Shown: piece after piece, positions 47,826-62,589 of the stretch
Layout: every line of letters starts with the position of its first letter
Numbering within the stretch: the stretch's first letter is position 1
DNA from: Coffea arabica
Lineage: Eukaryota; Streptophyta; Magnoliopsida; Gentianales; Rubiaceae
Assembly: GCF_036785885.1 (NCBI RefSeq)
Contig: NC_092323.1
Coordinates: 5,248,501-5,312,500, forward strand
Direction of reading: 5' to 3'
Length of the DNA: 64,000 nt
Program-made: the position numbers and the translations under genes
The notes under the pieces: model-generated
Databases searched by the model: none
What the model was told of the DNA's origin: nothing
Seen by the model: only the letters and a program-made list of their open reading frames with translations

Positions 47826-49065
47826 GGTTTGAGCGCCGGAATCCCAGTCAAGGGAACGTTCAAAATCGCTTCTGCAATCCAATCCATGACTTCCTGCTAC
47901 CAATGGAAGTTGGGTTGGTTAAAAGTTAGTAACCACTTTGTCAAAGCGGAGACACAGCTGCATGGCGATGAATTTTGTCCTTTTGAGCCTCTGTTAAGGC
48001 GGCAGCATGTTTGAGTCACCTGTGTGTCTCGACCCACAAGTGCAGGTCAAAGGTTAGGATGACTTTGGGCCTCTGCTTTTTTATTCTTTTGTCCACATTG
48101 GGTTGCTGCTTTGTTCTTCCTTTTGATACCAACCGAGTTGAGCATTTTCTCTTCTTTTTTTTCACTCTTTTCTCTTTTCATTTTTATTCTCTTTAAAAAA
48201 TAAAGGGCTTTTTTCTTTTAAAAATAAAAGCAAAAGACAAGGGAAAATAAATAAAACCAATTGCTGTGGGCTACTACCTTCAAAGCGTAACTGGGGGTAG
48301 ACAACGTACAAATTCGCTAAATTCAATACAATGAATTCAGTAAATTCAATTATTTGATTTGTGAATCTTTAAACTTATTTCAATTTCAAATTGGAGATAA
48401 CCGAATTCATTTCACTTCCTAATTAAATTCGAAATTTGTAATGACAATGGGATTAGCCGTTTTCAACGAAAAAAGATAATACGCTAAATAGTTAATTTGC
48501 AAATGACTTAATTGTTTTAACCGGTGAAAGATAGCACACTAATATGTTAACATGAAATTCATATGCATTGTCTTGGTTATCTATGTTTAAAGCCGTAAAA
48601 CAAGATTAGTAATTAGTGAATATAAAAACGAAGGTTACATATTCAAATATTCAATAATTTAAACATAAATGATGAACCAATTTTTAATTAGTACTAATTA
48701 TGTTTAATATTTAATACTATACATATACTTATTACTACTTAATGTAATCCTTCACTGGGACATAACCTTTGCCTATTAATAGCACGTGGCGTTTAGCCTT
48801 TCACAAAAGTCTTGGTCTCTCTCTCTCTCTCTCTTGCTTGGAAAGTTATGAAGGTCCCACTTCAGCACTGATCTGGTGGAATCATATTCGACGTCGGTGC
48901 AATCAAAGCTCAACTGCACCAGCGTCGGCATCGGATGCAAAAGAAACTTCCTCCATTTACACAAAAAAAAAAAAAAAAGACGAAAGGAGAAAAAAAGAGG
49001 AGGAGATATATTATTGAGATTAAAAAGGGCGTTGTACTGGAGGAGGAACTTCCCAGATACAACAA
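47826..49065 (+). promoter_or_regulatory. Spacer and upstream region of the RPW8-like gene
   Basis: The left part is the divergent upstream region of the PPR gene. The right part precedes the RPW8-like ATG and holds a G-box, CACGTG, at 48783-48788 and a CT microsatellite at 48817-48834. A TATA-like TATATTATT lies at about 49008-49016. No gene is seen. Confidence 0.4.
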
Positions 49066-49524
49066 ATGGGCGTAAACCTAAGCGCAGGGGCTGGTTTGGG
49101 AACAGCTTTCGATAGCTTATTCCGAGCAGTGTTAGGAATAAGCCAGAAGTTAACCACTTTCAGTTCCTCCCTTAACAGCTTGAAGTCAACTCTCGCTTCA
49201 GTAAAGCCGATTGTCGATGATATAGAGAAGCTAAATATGGCACTGGACCGGCCGCAGCAAGAAACAGAGCTGTTCATCCATCGGTTAAGAGAAGGTGAGA
49301 AGCTTGTTGCCAAGTGCTCAACAATGAAGTCTTGGGAGTTACACAAGAAGTATTCTTATTCCAAGAAAATAAGTGATTTGGAAGATTCGGTCATCGGGTT
49401 CTTTGAGGTGGATGTGCAAGCTCTTCTGGTGAGGGACACCAAACAAGTCTTGGTTGGAGTGCATGATATGGGTAAGAAAGTGGACAAAGTGCTCGCAATT
49501 CTCAAGGATACTGCTGCTGTTTAA
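49066..49524 (+). CDS. RPW8-domain-only protein
   Basis: A single exon encodes 152 aa. It aligns without gaps over about 148 residues with the RPW8 domain opening the helper NLR 4.5 kb downstream, about half the positions identical by eye. Shared words include LRxxEKLVxKC, MKSWELHKKYSYSKK against IKSWNFYKKYTYSRK, and LVRDTKQVLVG. It stops after KVDKVLAILKDTAAV, where the NLR continues into NB-ARC, and no NB-ARC remnant follows. The N-terminus is mildly hydrophobic and the domain is predicted alpha-helical, the four-helix CC-R type. Known: stand-alone RPW8 proteins of Arabidopsis (RPW8.1, RPW8.2, HR genes) are about 150-170 aa, sit at membranes and promote cell death and mildew resistance. Role here is inferred. 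It could be an intact small RPW8 gene or a truncated NRG1 duplicate still open. Confidence 0.82.
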   Translation: MGVNLSAGAGLGTAFDSLFRAVLGISQKLTTFSSSLNSLKSTLASVKPIVDDIEKLNMALDRPQQETELFIHRLREGEKLVAKCSTMKSWELHKKYSYSKKISDLEDSVIGFFEVDVQALLVRDTKQVLVGVHDMGKKVDKVLAILKDTAAV

Positions 49525-50004
49525 GAACAACTACAACTTGGTTTTTGCGTGTCTGGGTTTGGGGGAATGGGGGGTGGTGGCGATGATTCCGGCTGAAATT
49601 GTAAGTTATTTCGGCTGCCGCTACTGATTTTCAGTCTTGTAGAAACGGTTAAAATCATTGATGCTCATATCATCCAATAATGTATGTTGACATGATTATC
49701 AATGTATTAATCCTCTTCTGCTTACTGATGAAACAAATGTTGGTAAAGTCGACCATTTCCAACTTAAGTTGCTGCTGAAGCCAGATATTTTGATTGGTTC
49801 TTCCCGTAGATTTCGTGTTTCGCCCCTCTGGATCTTAAACGCTTGCTAATTGGCTGAAACCGTTGTCTTTCGTCATGTTCACCCGCTTGGTCAATCTTTC
49901 TGGGGTTGTAAAATGGTGCAGGGAAAGATTTGGTGATGCTTTGCAATATCCGGAACCAACGAAAGTAAAAAATCGACTTATGAAGAGGGACCTAAATTGT
50001 GCAT
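49525..50004. other. 3' flank of the RPW8-like gene
   Basis: Probable 3' UTR and spacer up to the target duplication of the Pack-MULE. I looked for NB-ARC motifs and found none. Confidence 0.5.
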
Positions 50005-50208
50005 TAGATTTTAGGGAAAAATGCACTTTTCATCCTCAAAGTTTGGATTGTTGACCAATTTCACCTCAAAGTTTCACCCAAAACACATTTCATCCTCAAA
50101 ATTCCGTAATTTTGGCCAATTAAGGACAATTGACGGGAATTTGCAAAATTATCGTTCGAACCAACTTTAAACCCAACAAAAAATGGTAAAATCGAATGGA
50201 GCCATTTT

Positions 50209-50400
50209 TTAACGAAATAATAATTTGCAACGGACAAAAACCAACATTCTTCTCCTTCTTCCCTCTACCTTCTCCCCTTTGTCTTTCTGCAACCCCAAAA
50301 TTTTTTGTGCAGCTTCAGCCCAAGACTGCATCTCCTGATATGCATCACACAAATGCAGTAACCACATTATATAAAGATCTGGAACGCCTTCTGTAACCAA
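50209..50400 (-). pseudogene. SPIKE1 (DOCK-family GEF) fragment, downstream piece
   Basis: The minus-strand translation contains DLYIMWLLHLCDAYQEMQSW and AEAAQ, which I recognise as a conserved stretch of the DHR2 part of plant SPIKE1, a DOCK-type exchange factor for ROP GTPases. Only some 30 residues of clear similarity remain before the frame runs into unrelated sequence. In the parent gene this segment lies C-terminal to the other captured piece, and that order is kept here. It is a captured fragment and not a gene. Confidence 0.75.
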
Positions 50401-51359
50401 GTAGTGTTGTCAAAACAACTAGCGTTGTCAAAACAACTAGCGTATTATTACTTCCTTGGTGATCTTTACTGAAGTTAGGGGGCGTCATGCAGGAAGTTAA
50501 ATCCTTTTCGTGTATATATGCTAGTCTTATATTTATATCTGGTACTCTTCTTTTTGGAGTTACTATTGTACTAGTCCCTTTAGAGCTGAACAGTTCATAA
50601 AATAGTTTAACCCTGTGGAAAGCTTGCCTGGCTTCTTTTACAAAGATCTCTTATGTGAAGTAGAATTTAGTTACGAAACAATATGCAACTTCAACTCACC
50701 TCCACCATGCATGATGCATAGGTAACAGGGTAAGGATATAAGGGGCCAGAAATTGGGGCCATTGGTTTGAATTCAACAGCTATCATATACAAGTTACTAG
50801 GTTTCGAATGCATTTGTTACATAGCATCCCCTGAAGACGATAGCATACATTGTTGTTGCAACAATTTTCTTCAATCTTCTGATTGGAGCAGTGTAGTATT
50901 ATTCATGTTCATTGCTCTGTATGTGGTATCATCACAGCGAACTGCACATTTCGCTGACTTGGTAAGTTAAAATCCGAAGCAAAAGCTTCCATCTTGAATA
51001 GCAACGTATAGCACAGCACTCAACCCAGCAATTTCCAACTCAAATATTACTGGTTCTTGGGGGAGGATGTCCACTTAGAAATGCTTTGAAAAGTGTGAGA
51101 GCTTGGGAGGGAGAAGTGAAGGGGACTTCATGGGCTGCTCCCTTAACGGTAGCATATGTCAAGTGTGTATTGTTTTTACTGTTCTCTAATCGACCAAATG
51201 ATTGACTTCAGCCCCCAACTAGCAGGAGCAAAGGCCAATGCAAGTTTGTAAAAGCCCTCTGCTACTGTATATCGATCCACAGTCATAATAGATGCCTAGA
51301 AGATTTTTTGATTAATACCATATATTAATAAAAATTCATCATGCATATTATATGTGGTA

Positions 51360-52140
51360 GGATTGATCATAACATCAAATATACCAGAAGCGCATGTTCC
51401 AAGCTAGCATCAAAAGCCAAAAGAAGGCTGTTAGCAAGATATTTGACCTCAGTCCAGGACCAATGGTTCTCTGATAAATTTTGAGGAACAAAGACAAGTG
51501 AATTATCTGGAAGACCACAATCATTTAACAAGTTAGGACTCTTAGATTCATCTGCCATTTCCCTCAACGATATTCTAAGAGCGCTTCACCACTTTCTTCA
51601 AGTGTTCCATCAGATTTCATCTGAGTCACTTGAACTTCAGATATCAATTCAGAAAGAGTAATAGTTACCATGACCCTTAGCCTAGCTGCTTGCGTGAAGT
51701 AGGAGAAAGAGCTCAACAACATGATAAAGCTAAACTTTACTCAACATGTCAAGAAGCATATTTACCGCTGGAGCCATATAACTATCCTAAGTAAATCAGT
51801 AACTATACCCGGACAAGTATTTGTAGGCCATTAACAGCTCTTTTCCTGATACTGTCATTCCGAAAAACTGCAAGACGAAGAAGATGAAAAGCAACTTGCT
51901 TCAAGAATCGATCATTTTCCCTTGCCATTAGTATTGCTTCATGGAGTTCAAAGACACTGTTGAACACAGGGAACAGAGCTTTCCAGAATGCCAGGGGTTG
52001 ATTACGAGAGAAGACATTCATAAATATAGAATTCAGGCAGTCAAGTTTCCCATTATCAGTTGCGATGCTGTGGAATGCAGCAGTTCTTGAAAATTTCTCC
52101 GCTATTTCCAGAACTTGAAGACTGACGGCCGCACTAAGGT
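51360..52140 (-). pseudogene. SPIKE1 (DOCK-family GEF) fragment, upstream piece
   Basis: Minus-strand exon sequence reads VLEIAEKFSRTAAFHSIATD, then SRNQPLAFWKALFPVFNSVF, LMARENDRFLKQVAFHLLRL and RNDSIRKRAVNGLQILVR. After an apparent retained intron (about 51728-51808) come TQAARLRVMVTITLSELISE and ENHWSWTEVKYLANSLLLAF. This matches, from memory, the central region of plant SPIKE1. Introns are retained, so capture was from genomic DNA. The second exon piece no longer reads through as one frame. With no start, most of the GEF catalytic region missing and a transposon on both sides, it is a captured fragment and not a functional GEF. Confidence 0.82.
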
Positions 52141-52479
52141 TTTCTTCCCGAAGTTCCTAAAAGAATGGAGAAGAAAGAAGGAGAAGACTGGAACTTTTCC
52201 CTTTTGCTATTTTCCAAATTTTCGTTCGTTACAAAAAGTGGCTTCAATCAGTTTTACCCGTTTTTTGTTGGGTATAAAGTTGGATCTGACAGAGCGTGTT
52301 TCTCACGTGCAAAGTTCCGTCCAAATTAAATAATTATCCTTCATTTCCCGTCAATTGTCCTTAATTGGTCAAAATTACAGAACTTTGAGGATGAAATGTG
52401 TTTTGGATGAAATTTTGAGGTGAAATTGGTCAACAACCTAAACTTTGAGGATGAAAAGTGCATTTTTCCCTAGATTTTA

Positions 52480-53567
52480 ACACGAATCATTCAACCTCTT
52501 GTTACAGTAAAGACAACTTAACCCGAAGGCATCTAAAATTTCAAACTTTCCGGCTCAAGTGTACTCGGATTTCTACTAAATTATCATTTTGTCAATAATA
52601 ATGTTCTCTCTCTATACACTGGTGTGACATAAATACATGACTGTGGTCTGATAACCTGAAGGATCATCCGCATCGCCAAGGCTTTACCGGTGACAATCTG
52701 ATGATATTATTAATATGTGAACAGCTTTGAATTTGTCCCACGTCTCAGTTGAATTTCCAGGAAATTACCCAAGTCAGACACGGTTCCATTTCTTCACGTA
52801 GACTTTGAGAAACAGCCCTATCCATCAAAATCAATCTCAGTAATAAAATTTACTCTCGTGTATTTTGATGTGTACAAAATTCAATTATAGCTAGGGTGAC
52901 AAATGAATCGGATCGAATCCAACTTTTAAGCTCTAATTCTATTCAATATAAATATATTCAATAGATTTGACCTTCGAAAGCTCGATTTGTCTTTTATATT
53001 TATTATTAATTTATTTGTAATATATACCTAATCCTTACATAAAAAATTAATAACTAAATATATTTATTACAAATAATAAAAAAATTTATTCAAGCTTTAT
53101 CAAGTGCAAGCGAGTCAAATAAATATAAATTTTAAATTTGAATTCGATTTGAAACTTTAAAGGAGGCTTAACTCTTGTTTAAGTTTGAGCTTGAGGTCGC
53201 TAAAAATTCAACTTGACTCGAGTCTTTAATTAATTAATCGGATCCTAACTATTCTTTTTTCTTTTTTCGTGATTACGGTAGAATCTATTCTAGACCTTTC
53301 CCATTTATCGAACTCAAATCAGTAGTGTTTAGACCTTTACCCATTTCTTACGTGATATCACGTTCTAGTAAAAGCAAAAACCCACTGTAAAGCAGAAAGA
53401 ATCTGTTCAAAAGTGGTGCTACTCCATTTCTTCAATAATGCACTTTCCTCTGAAAAAGAGAAACTTCATCAGCATTGCAGGAAATTTCTTCATCATCATT
53501 AGACCTTCGCTAGTTCACAGTTAAAAGGGTTAATAGGGAAGGATCTTGATATTTTTCTTGAGCACAA
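52480..53567 (+). promoter_or_regulatory. Upstream region of the NRG1-like gene
   Basis: AT-rich. WRKY-type W-boxes TTGACC at 52977-52982 and TTGACT at 53213-53218 are present, plus a reversed one near 53115, which would suit a defence gene. However 52890-53240 also carries GAATCGGATCGAATCC and GACTCGAGTC words like those in the hAT element at 41583, so these boxes may belong to repeat debris. Confidence 0.4.
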
Positions 53568-56500
53568 ATGGCTGCAAATTTAACTGAAGGGGCTGCTCTT
53601 GGATCAGTATGCAATCTATTGGTGGCGGCAGTTCTTGAAGTAACTCAAAAGGTAGCCACTTTCAAATTTAGCCTAGACAGGCTGAAAACAACTCTTAATT
53701 CGATAAAACCCATATTTGATGACATAGAGAGGTTGAACGAGATATTGAATCGTCCAGAGGAAGAAACAGAGTCTTTTCTTACTCAATTAAGAAAAGCAGA
53801 AAAGCTAGTTCGCAAGTGTTTGGAGATCAAAAGTTGGAATTTTTACAAGAAGTATACTTACTCGAGGAAACTGAATGCGTTGGATCAATCCCTTTTGAGG
53901 TTCTTTAAGTTGGATGCACAACTCCACTTGGTCAGAGATAGTAGAAGGATAATGGTGGGGATGCGAGGCATGGATGATAAGGTGGATGAAATTCTTTCAT
54001 TTCTTAGTCATAGATTTCCAGGCTGGTGCGATGTTCCGGGATTTCCAGAATTTGTGGTTGGATTGGATGAGCCACTTGAAGAACTGAAGTTGATGCTGCT
54101 CAAAGATGGCGTCTCTGTGTTGGTGCTTTCAGCTCCTGGGGGTTGTGGCAAGACAACATTGGCAAAGATGCTCTGTCACGATCCACAAATCAGAGGTATC
54201 TTAGGTTTTTATTTATTTATTGATTAATTTCGGATATTTAAATGTTCTCAATATGGTCAAAAGGTTGGATTTTTCGTCTTAAATACTATTGATCAGACAC
54301 TATGATGAATGCATGCCAGATTTAGTTAAAAAGACAGAAAAAATGTCAGGTTGGTTCCATTAATTGGTTTCCAACTGTGATCACAATTATACTGGTAAAA
54401 CTACTTTTCCAAGCTATGGATGAATTTCTTCTTTGCTAGAGTTTAAAACTTTTTTTTTTTTATATATATCTGACTCTCGGGCTTTCAAATTATCCATGGA
54501 CACGTTTGCTCTCATATTATCCCACCCAAAATAACTTTCATGCAGTGATCTAATATGCCTCTTGAGTTTACAGTAGAACTTATACGGATTAACCAATGAA
54601 TTACTTGACGCTCTCATTACCACCCTGCTTGTGTTTCTTTTCTACTACTTTGCATGGAACAGTTGCTGATTTTTGTAGTCTGTGCACAGATAGATTCAGG
54701 GACAACATCTTCTTTGTCAATGTTGCAAGAACACCTAACCTGATGCTCATTGTTCAGAAAATTTTTCGAAGTAAGAATAAGCATCAGGTGCCTGAATTCC
54801 AAAGTGATGAAGATGCAATTAATCAGTTTGAGTCACTGCTAAAGCGGCTGAAACCTCATCCTTCACTTCTGGTCCTCGATGATGTGTGGCGTGGCTCAGA
54901 ATTCCTGATCGAGAGATTTAGAATTTCACAACCAGGATTCAAAGTTTTAGTAACATCTAGATCTGTATTCCGGAGTTTTGAGACAACATTTAGACTGAAA
55001 CTCTTGAATGATGAGAATGCAAAGACTCTCTTCTGCCATTCAGCCTTCAAAGATGGGATCCCTGATGTCCAAAATGACCTTGTTGACAAGGTAGGATACC
55101 AGTCGTTGCATGCTCTACAGCAATTACTTTCACAAACACCGGCTCACCTATCGAAATTTCCTAATCCATAACAAACTTCTTTAGTAGTACTCTAAAACCT
55201 ATGATTGATTGAGTCAGCATGCTTGAAGGCAGTTTTTAAGTGCAGAGAGGTAATCTGTTGGTACATATCTTGAATTCGTTCTTTTCTTTGTTTTAATTTC
55301 TACACCTGATTATCCAATGGCAGGTGGTGAAAGGTTGTGGTGGATTTCCTTTGGCCCTTAAAGTTATTGGCCAATCACTTCGTGGGGAGCCTGAAGCGAA
55401 GTGGATACACAGAACTCAAAAGTGGTCTGAAGGAGTATCCGTTTTCAATCCCCACTGTGATGTACTTAATTGTCTCAAGTCCAGCTTAGACGCTCTCACT
55501 GAAATACCAGAGCTGCCCGACCTCAAGGAATGTTACCTGGACTTGGGGTCGTTCCCTGAGGATCAGAGAATACCTGCTACGGCACTTTTGGATGTCTGGG
55601 TTGAACTGTACAACCTAGATGAAGAGGATGTACATACCCTAGTCCACCTCCTTGAACTTTCCGACAGAAATCTGATTAATCTTGTACTTCAAAGGTAGTT
55701 TCTCGATTTCTGCTATATAAATTTGCTACTGTTAACAACACATGATTACAGTTGCCATGGAATGGGATGTTTTGGCTACTGCAAGAGCTTACTGTTTTGC
55801 AAACAAAATTCCTCCCTAATGTTAATTTTTCTTTCTCATTCTCAGCGAAGATGGGCATTTTGCGATGCAGCATGATCTACTCAGAGATTTGGTTGTCTAT
55901 CAAAACGCTCTGGATCCCATAGAACAGAGAACAAGAATGATCGTGGAGATAAACGAGAACAGCTTTCCTGATTGGTGGACTAAAGGAGACCAGCCATCTT
56001 TGCATCCGCGTCTTTTGTCCATCACTACAGGTCTTCTTTATCCCTTTCCCACTTGGTGTTTGCTCCTTAAACAGTGTCTATTGTGGAGTTTCTTGCATTT
56101 CCTCTGAGTAAGAGCATTTCATATCGTGATTGCAGAAGAATTACTTGCTTCAATTAAGAGCATTTCATATCGTGATTGCAGATGAATTATTTGCTTCAAA
56201 ATGGCATGATCTGCGTCAACCGGAAGCTGAAGTGTTGGTTTTGAATTTTCAAACGAGGATCTACGCCTTGCCCCATTTCATGGAGAGAATGAGCAACCTC
56301 AAAGTGCTAATTGTTACAAACTATGGATTCCATCAGGCTGAACTGAAAGATTTTGATCTGATTGGTCACGTGCTTAATCTGAAGAGAATCAGGTTGGAAC
56401 GCGTTTCCATTCCTTGCATCGGTATTCCCATGTTGCAGTTAAAGAATCTGAGGAAGATATCATTAGTTATGTGCGATATTGAGAAGGCATTCGAGAACTG

Positions 56501-57023
56501 TAGCTTTAGGGCTCCCAGTATCTGGCCAAATTTAGTGGAGATGAACATCGACTACTGCAGTGACTTGATTGCATTTCCAGTTGGGTTATGCAATCTTGCC
56601 AGTCTTGAGAAGCTCAGCGTTACTTACTGCCAAGAGCTAATTGCACTTCCCCAAGAAATTGGAAACCTGACAAAGTTGAAGGCGTTGAGGCTTTATTCTT
56701 GTACAAAACTGTCTTCGCTGCCCGGTTCAATTGGTGGCCTGAAGAAATTGAAGTACCTTGACCTGTCTGATTGTCTAGAGTTGGCTCATTTGCCAGACGA
56801 AATTGGTAAGCTGGAGGCTCTGGGAACAATTCACATGAAAGGTTGCGGAGAATTACGGGGGTTGCCACCTTCGGTCAGGGATCTCGGGCAATTGGAGAAG
56901 GTGATCTGTGACGAGGAGATCTCGTATTTTTGGAGATCGCATGCCGAATGTTTGAAGAAAATGAACATTACGGTGATAAGAAGAGAAGCAAACCTCAATT
57001 GGCTTCATAGATTTGATCCTTGA
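53568..57023 (+). CDS. NRG1-like: Helper NLR of the NRG1 class (RPW8-NB-ARC-LRR)
   Basis: Five exons, 53568-54195, 54690-55090, 55324-55694, 55846-56030 and 56182-57023, join to 2,427 bp (808 aa), all GT-AG. Domains: RPW8-type CC-R (about 1-150); NB-ARC with P-loop GGCGKTT (191-197), Walker B LVLDDVW (270-276) and GFPLAL (350-355); QHD (475-477) in the MHD position, as in RNLs; then LRRs (about 530-760) with LP..IG.L..L repeats and the KVICDEE...LNWL tail typical of NRG1. Known: RNL helpers act downstream of TIR-type NLRs, with EDS1-SAG101 for NRG1, and form calcium-permeable channels at the plasma membrane through the CC-R. Length is normal and all motifs are intact. The 3' splice site before exon 5 is duplicated 46 bp upstream; the upstream copy would lead to a stop within 17 codons. 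An RPW8-only relative lies 4 kb upstream on the same strand. Confidence 0.93.
56110..56201 (+). repeat. Tandem duplication of the last NRG1 3' splice site
   Basis: A 46-bp unit, starting AAGAGCATTTCATATCGTGA and including TTGCAGA(A/T)GAATTA, occurs at 56110-56155 and 56156-56201. Each copy offers an AG acceptor (56135 and 56181). Only the second keeps the frame into DELFASKW. Confidence 0.85.
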
Positions 57024-57932
57024 GATGCGTTCACTTTCTGGAGAACAGCATGGCTTTCACTACTCCACACAATATTCTGATACGTGAAATTATTTATTTC
57101 TCAAGTTGTTACACATGATGCCATTCAGTCCATTCCCACTATAAACTTGTCAAAGGCACTGCTTCGTATCTGTCGAAAAGTTGCTTCCTTAAATCGTTAC
57201 GACTGTAGCTTGAATAAATCATTAGATCAGCTGCAAATTAGTCATTCCCACTATTGTCCAAGACACCGCCATCTCATCTTCTGTCGGAAGAGCTGCGCTC
57301 GCTCACTTTCTAAACGAATCAGCCCAAGTCAACCAAAGCTAGATAACTAAGTCTTCACGGGGAGAGAGACCAGAATGGGATACCGATTGTCAGAAGTCAT
57401 TGCATTAAGCCATTGGTAAGACCTCTGTACGTGTTAGAGTGGCAATGAACTACTATTAAAGAAAAAACCACTCCAGAACAACCATCATTACAAAGCAGTC
57501 GTATATATACAGAACAAGGAGAAGTCAAAAAATCTTCAAGTATCTGTAGTAAAAATTACTTCAGTGTATACATCACTGAGCACAACATGTGTTTAGTAGT
57601 AAAACAAACAACAAAAAGCACGAGATCAACCCAAAAAAAAAAAATGACAACTAATAACAACAGGATGGGGTTCCAGGTCATGCACTCCTTTAATTTTCTC
57701 CTCTCCATGCGCAAAAGCTTGAATTCTCTTAAACGAAATTTCCAAAAAGTTGCATATGATGCAGGCCTTGTAACAAAAAAGATCGTTGATGTTTCATCTT
57801 ATGACCAGACTACTGCATATTGTGTGTAAAAATCTTACATCCATACTTCAAATTCACATCATCATGCAGCCGTAAGCCCAAAGCAGCTTTTCCATTTAGA
57901 GACTGACTTTTACAACCCAGCCATGAATGACA
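57024..57932. other. Tail-to-tail spacer between NRG1-like and SnRK2 genes
   Basis: It contains both 3' UTRs. An 80-88-codon open frame on the + strand at each end of the stretch shows no family features. No element is seen. Confidence 0.5.

Positions 57933-62589
<4,657 letters not shown>

Larger units (their letters stand above)
50014..52470. mobile_element. Pack-MULE carrying SPIKE1-derived gene fragments
   Basis: The 2,457-bp element has inverted ends of about 150 bp: the left begins GGGAAAAATGCACTTTTCAT and the right is its inverted copy, with matching TTTGAGGATGAAA and GACAATTGACGGGAA words inside. A perfect 9-bp direct repeat, TAGATTTTA, flanks it at 50005-50013 and 52471-52479. Both are Mutator hallmarks. 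The interior has no transposase but holds host coding fragments on the minus strand (listed), which defines a Pack-MULE. The ends are very similar, so transposition is fairly recent. It sits between the RPW8-only gene and the helper NLR. Confidence 0.88.

Noticed and set aside
47826-47903. N-terminal extension of the PPR frame beyond the ATG at 47825
   Set aside because: The extension begins at a TTG codon. The internal ATG gives a normal start and targeting-like N-terminus.
50209-52140. A functional SPIKE1 gene
   Set aside because: Only separated pieces are present, without start, most of the DHR2 domain or a continuous frame, and they lie inside a MULE with target duplication.
52890-53240. 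W-boxes as firm evidence of WRKY control of the NRG1-like gene
   Set aside because: They lie in DNA that looks like transposon debris rich in GACTCGA words, so the matches may be fortuitous.
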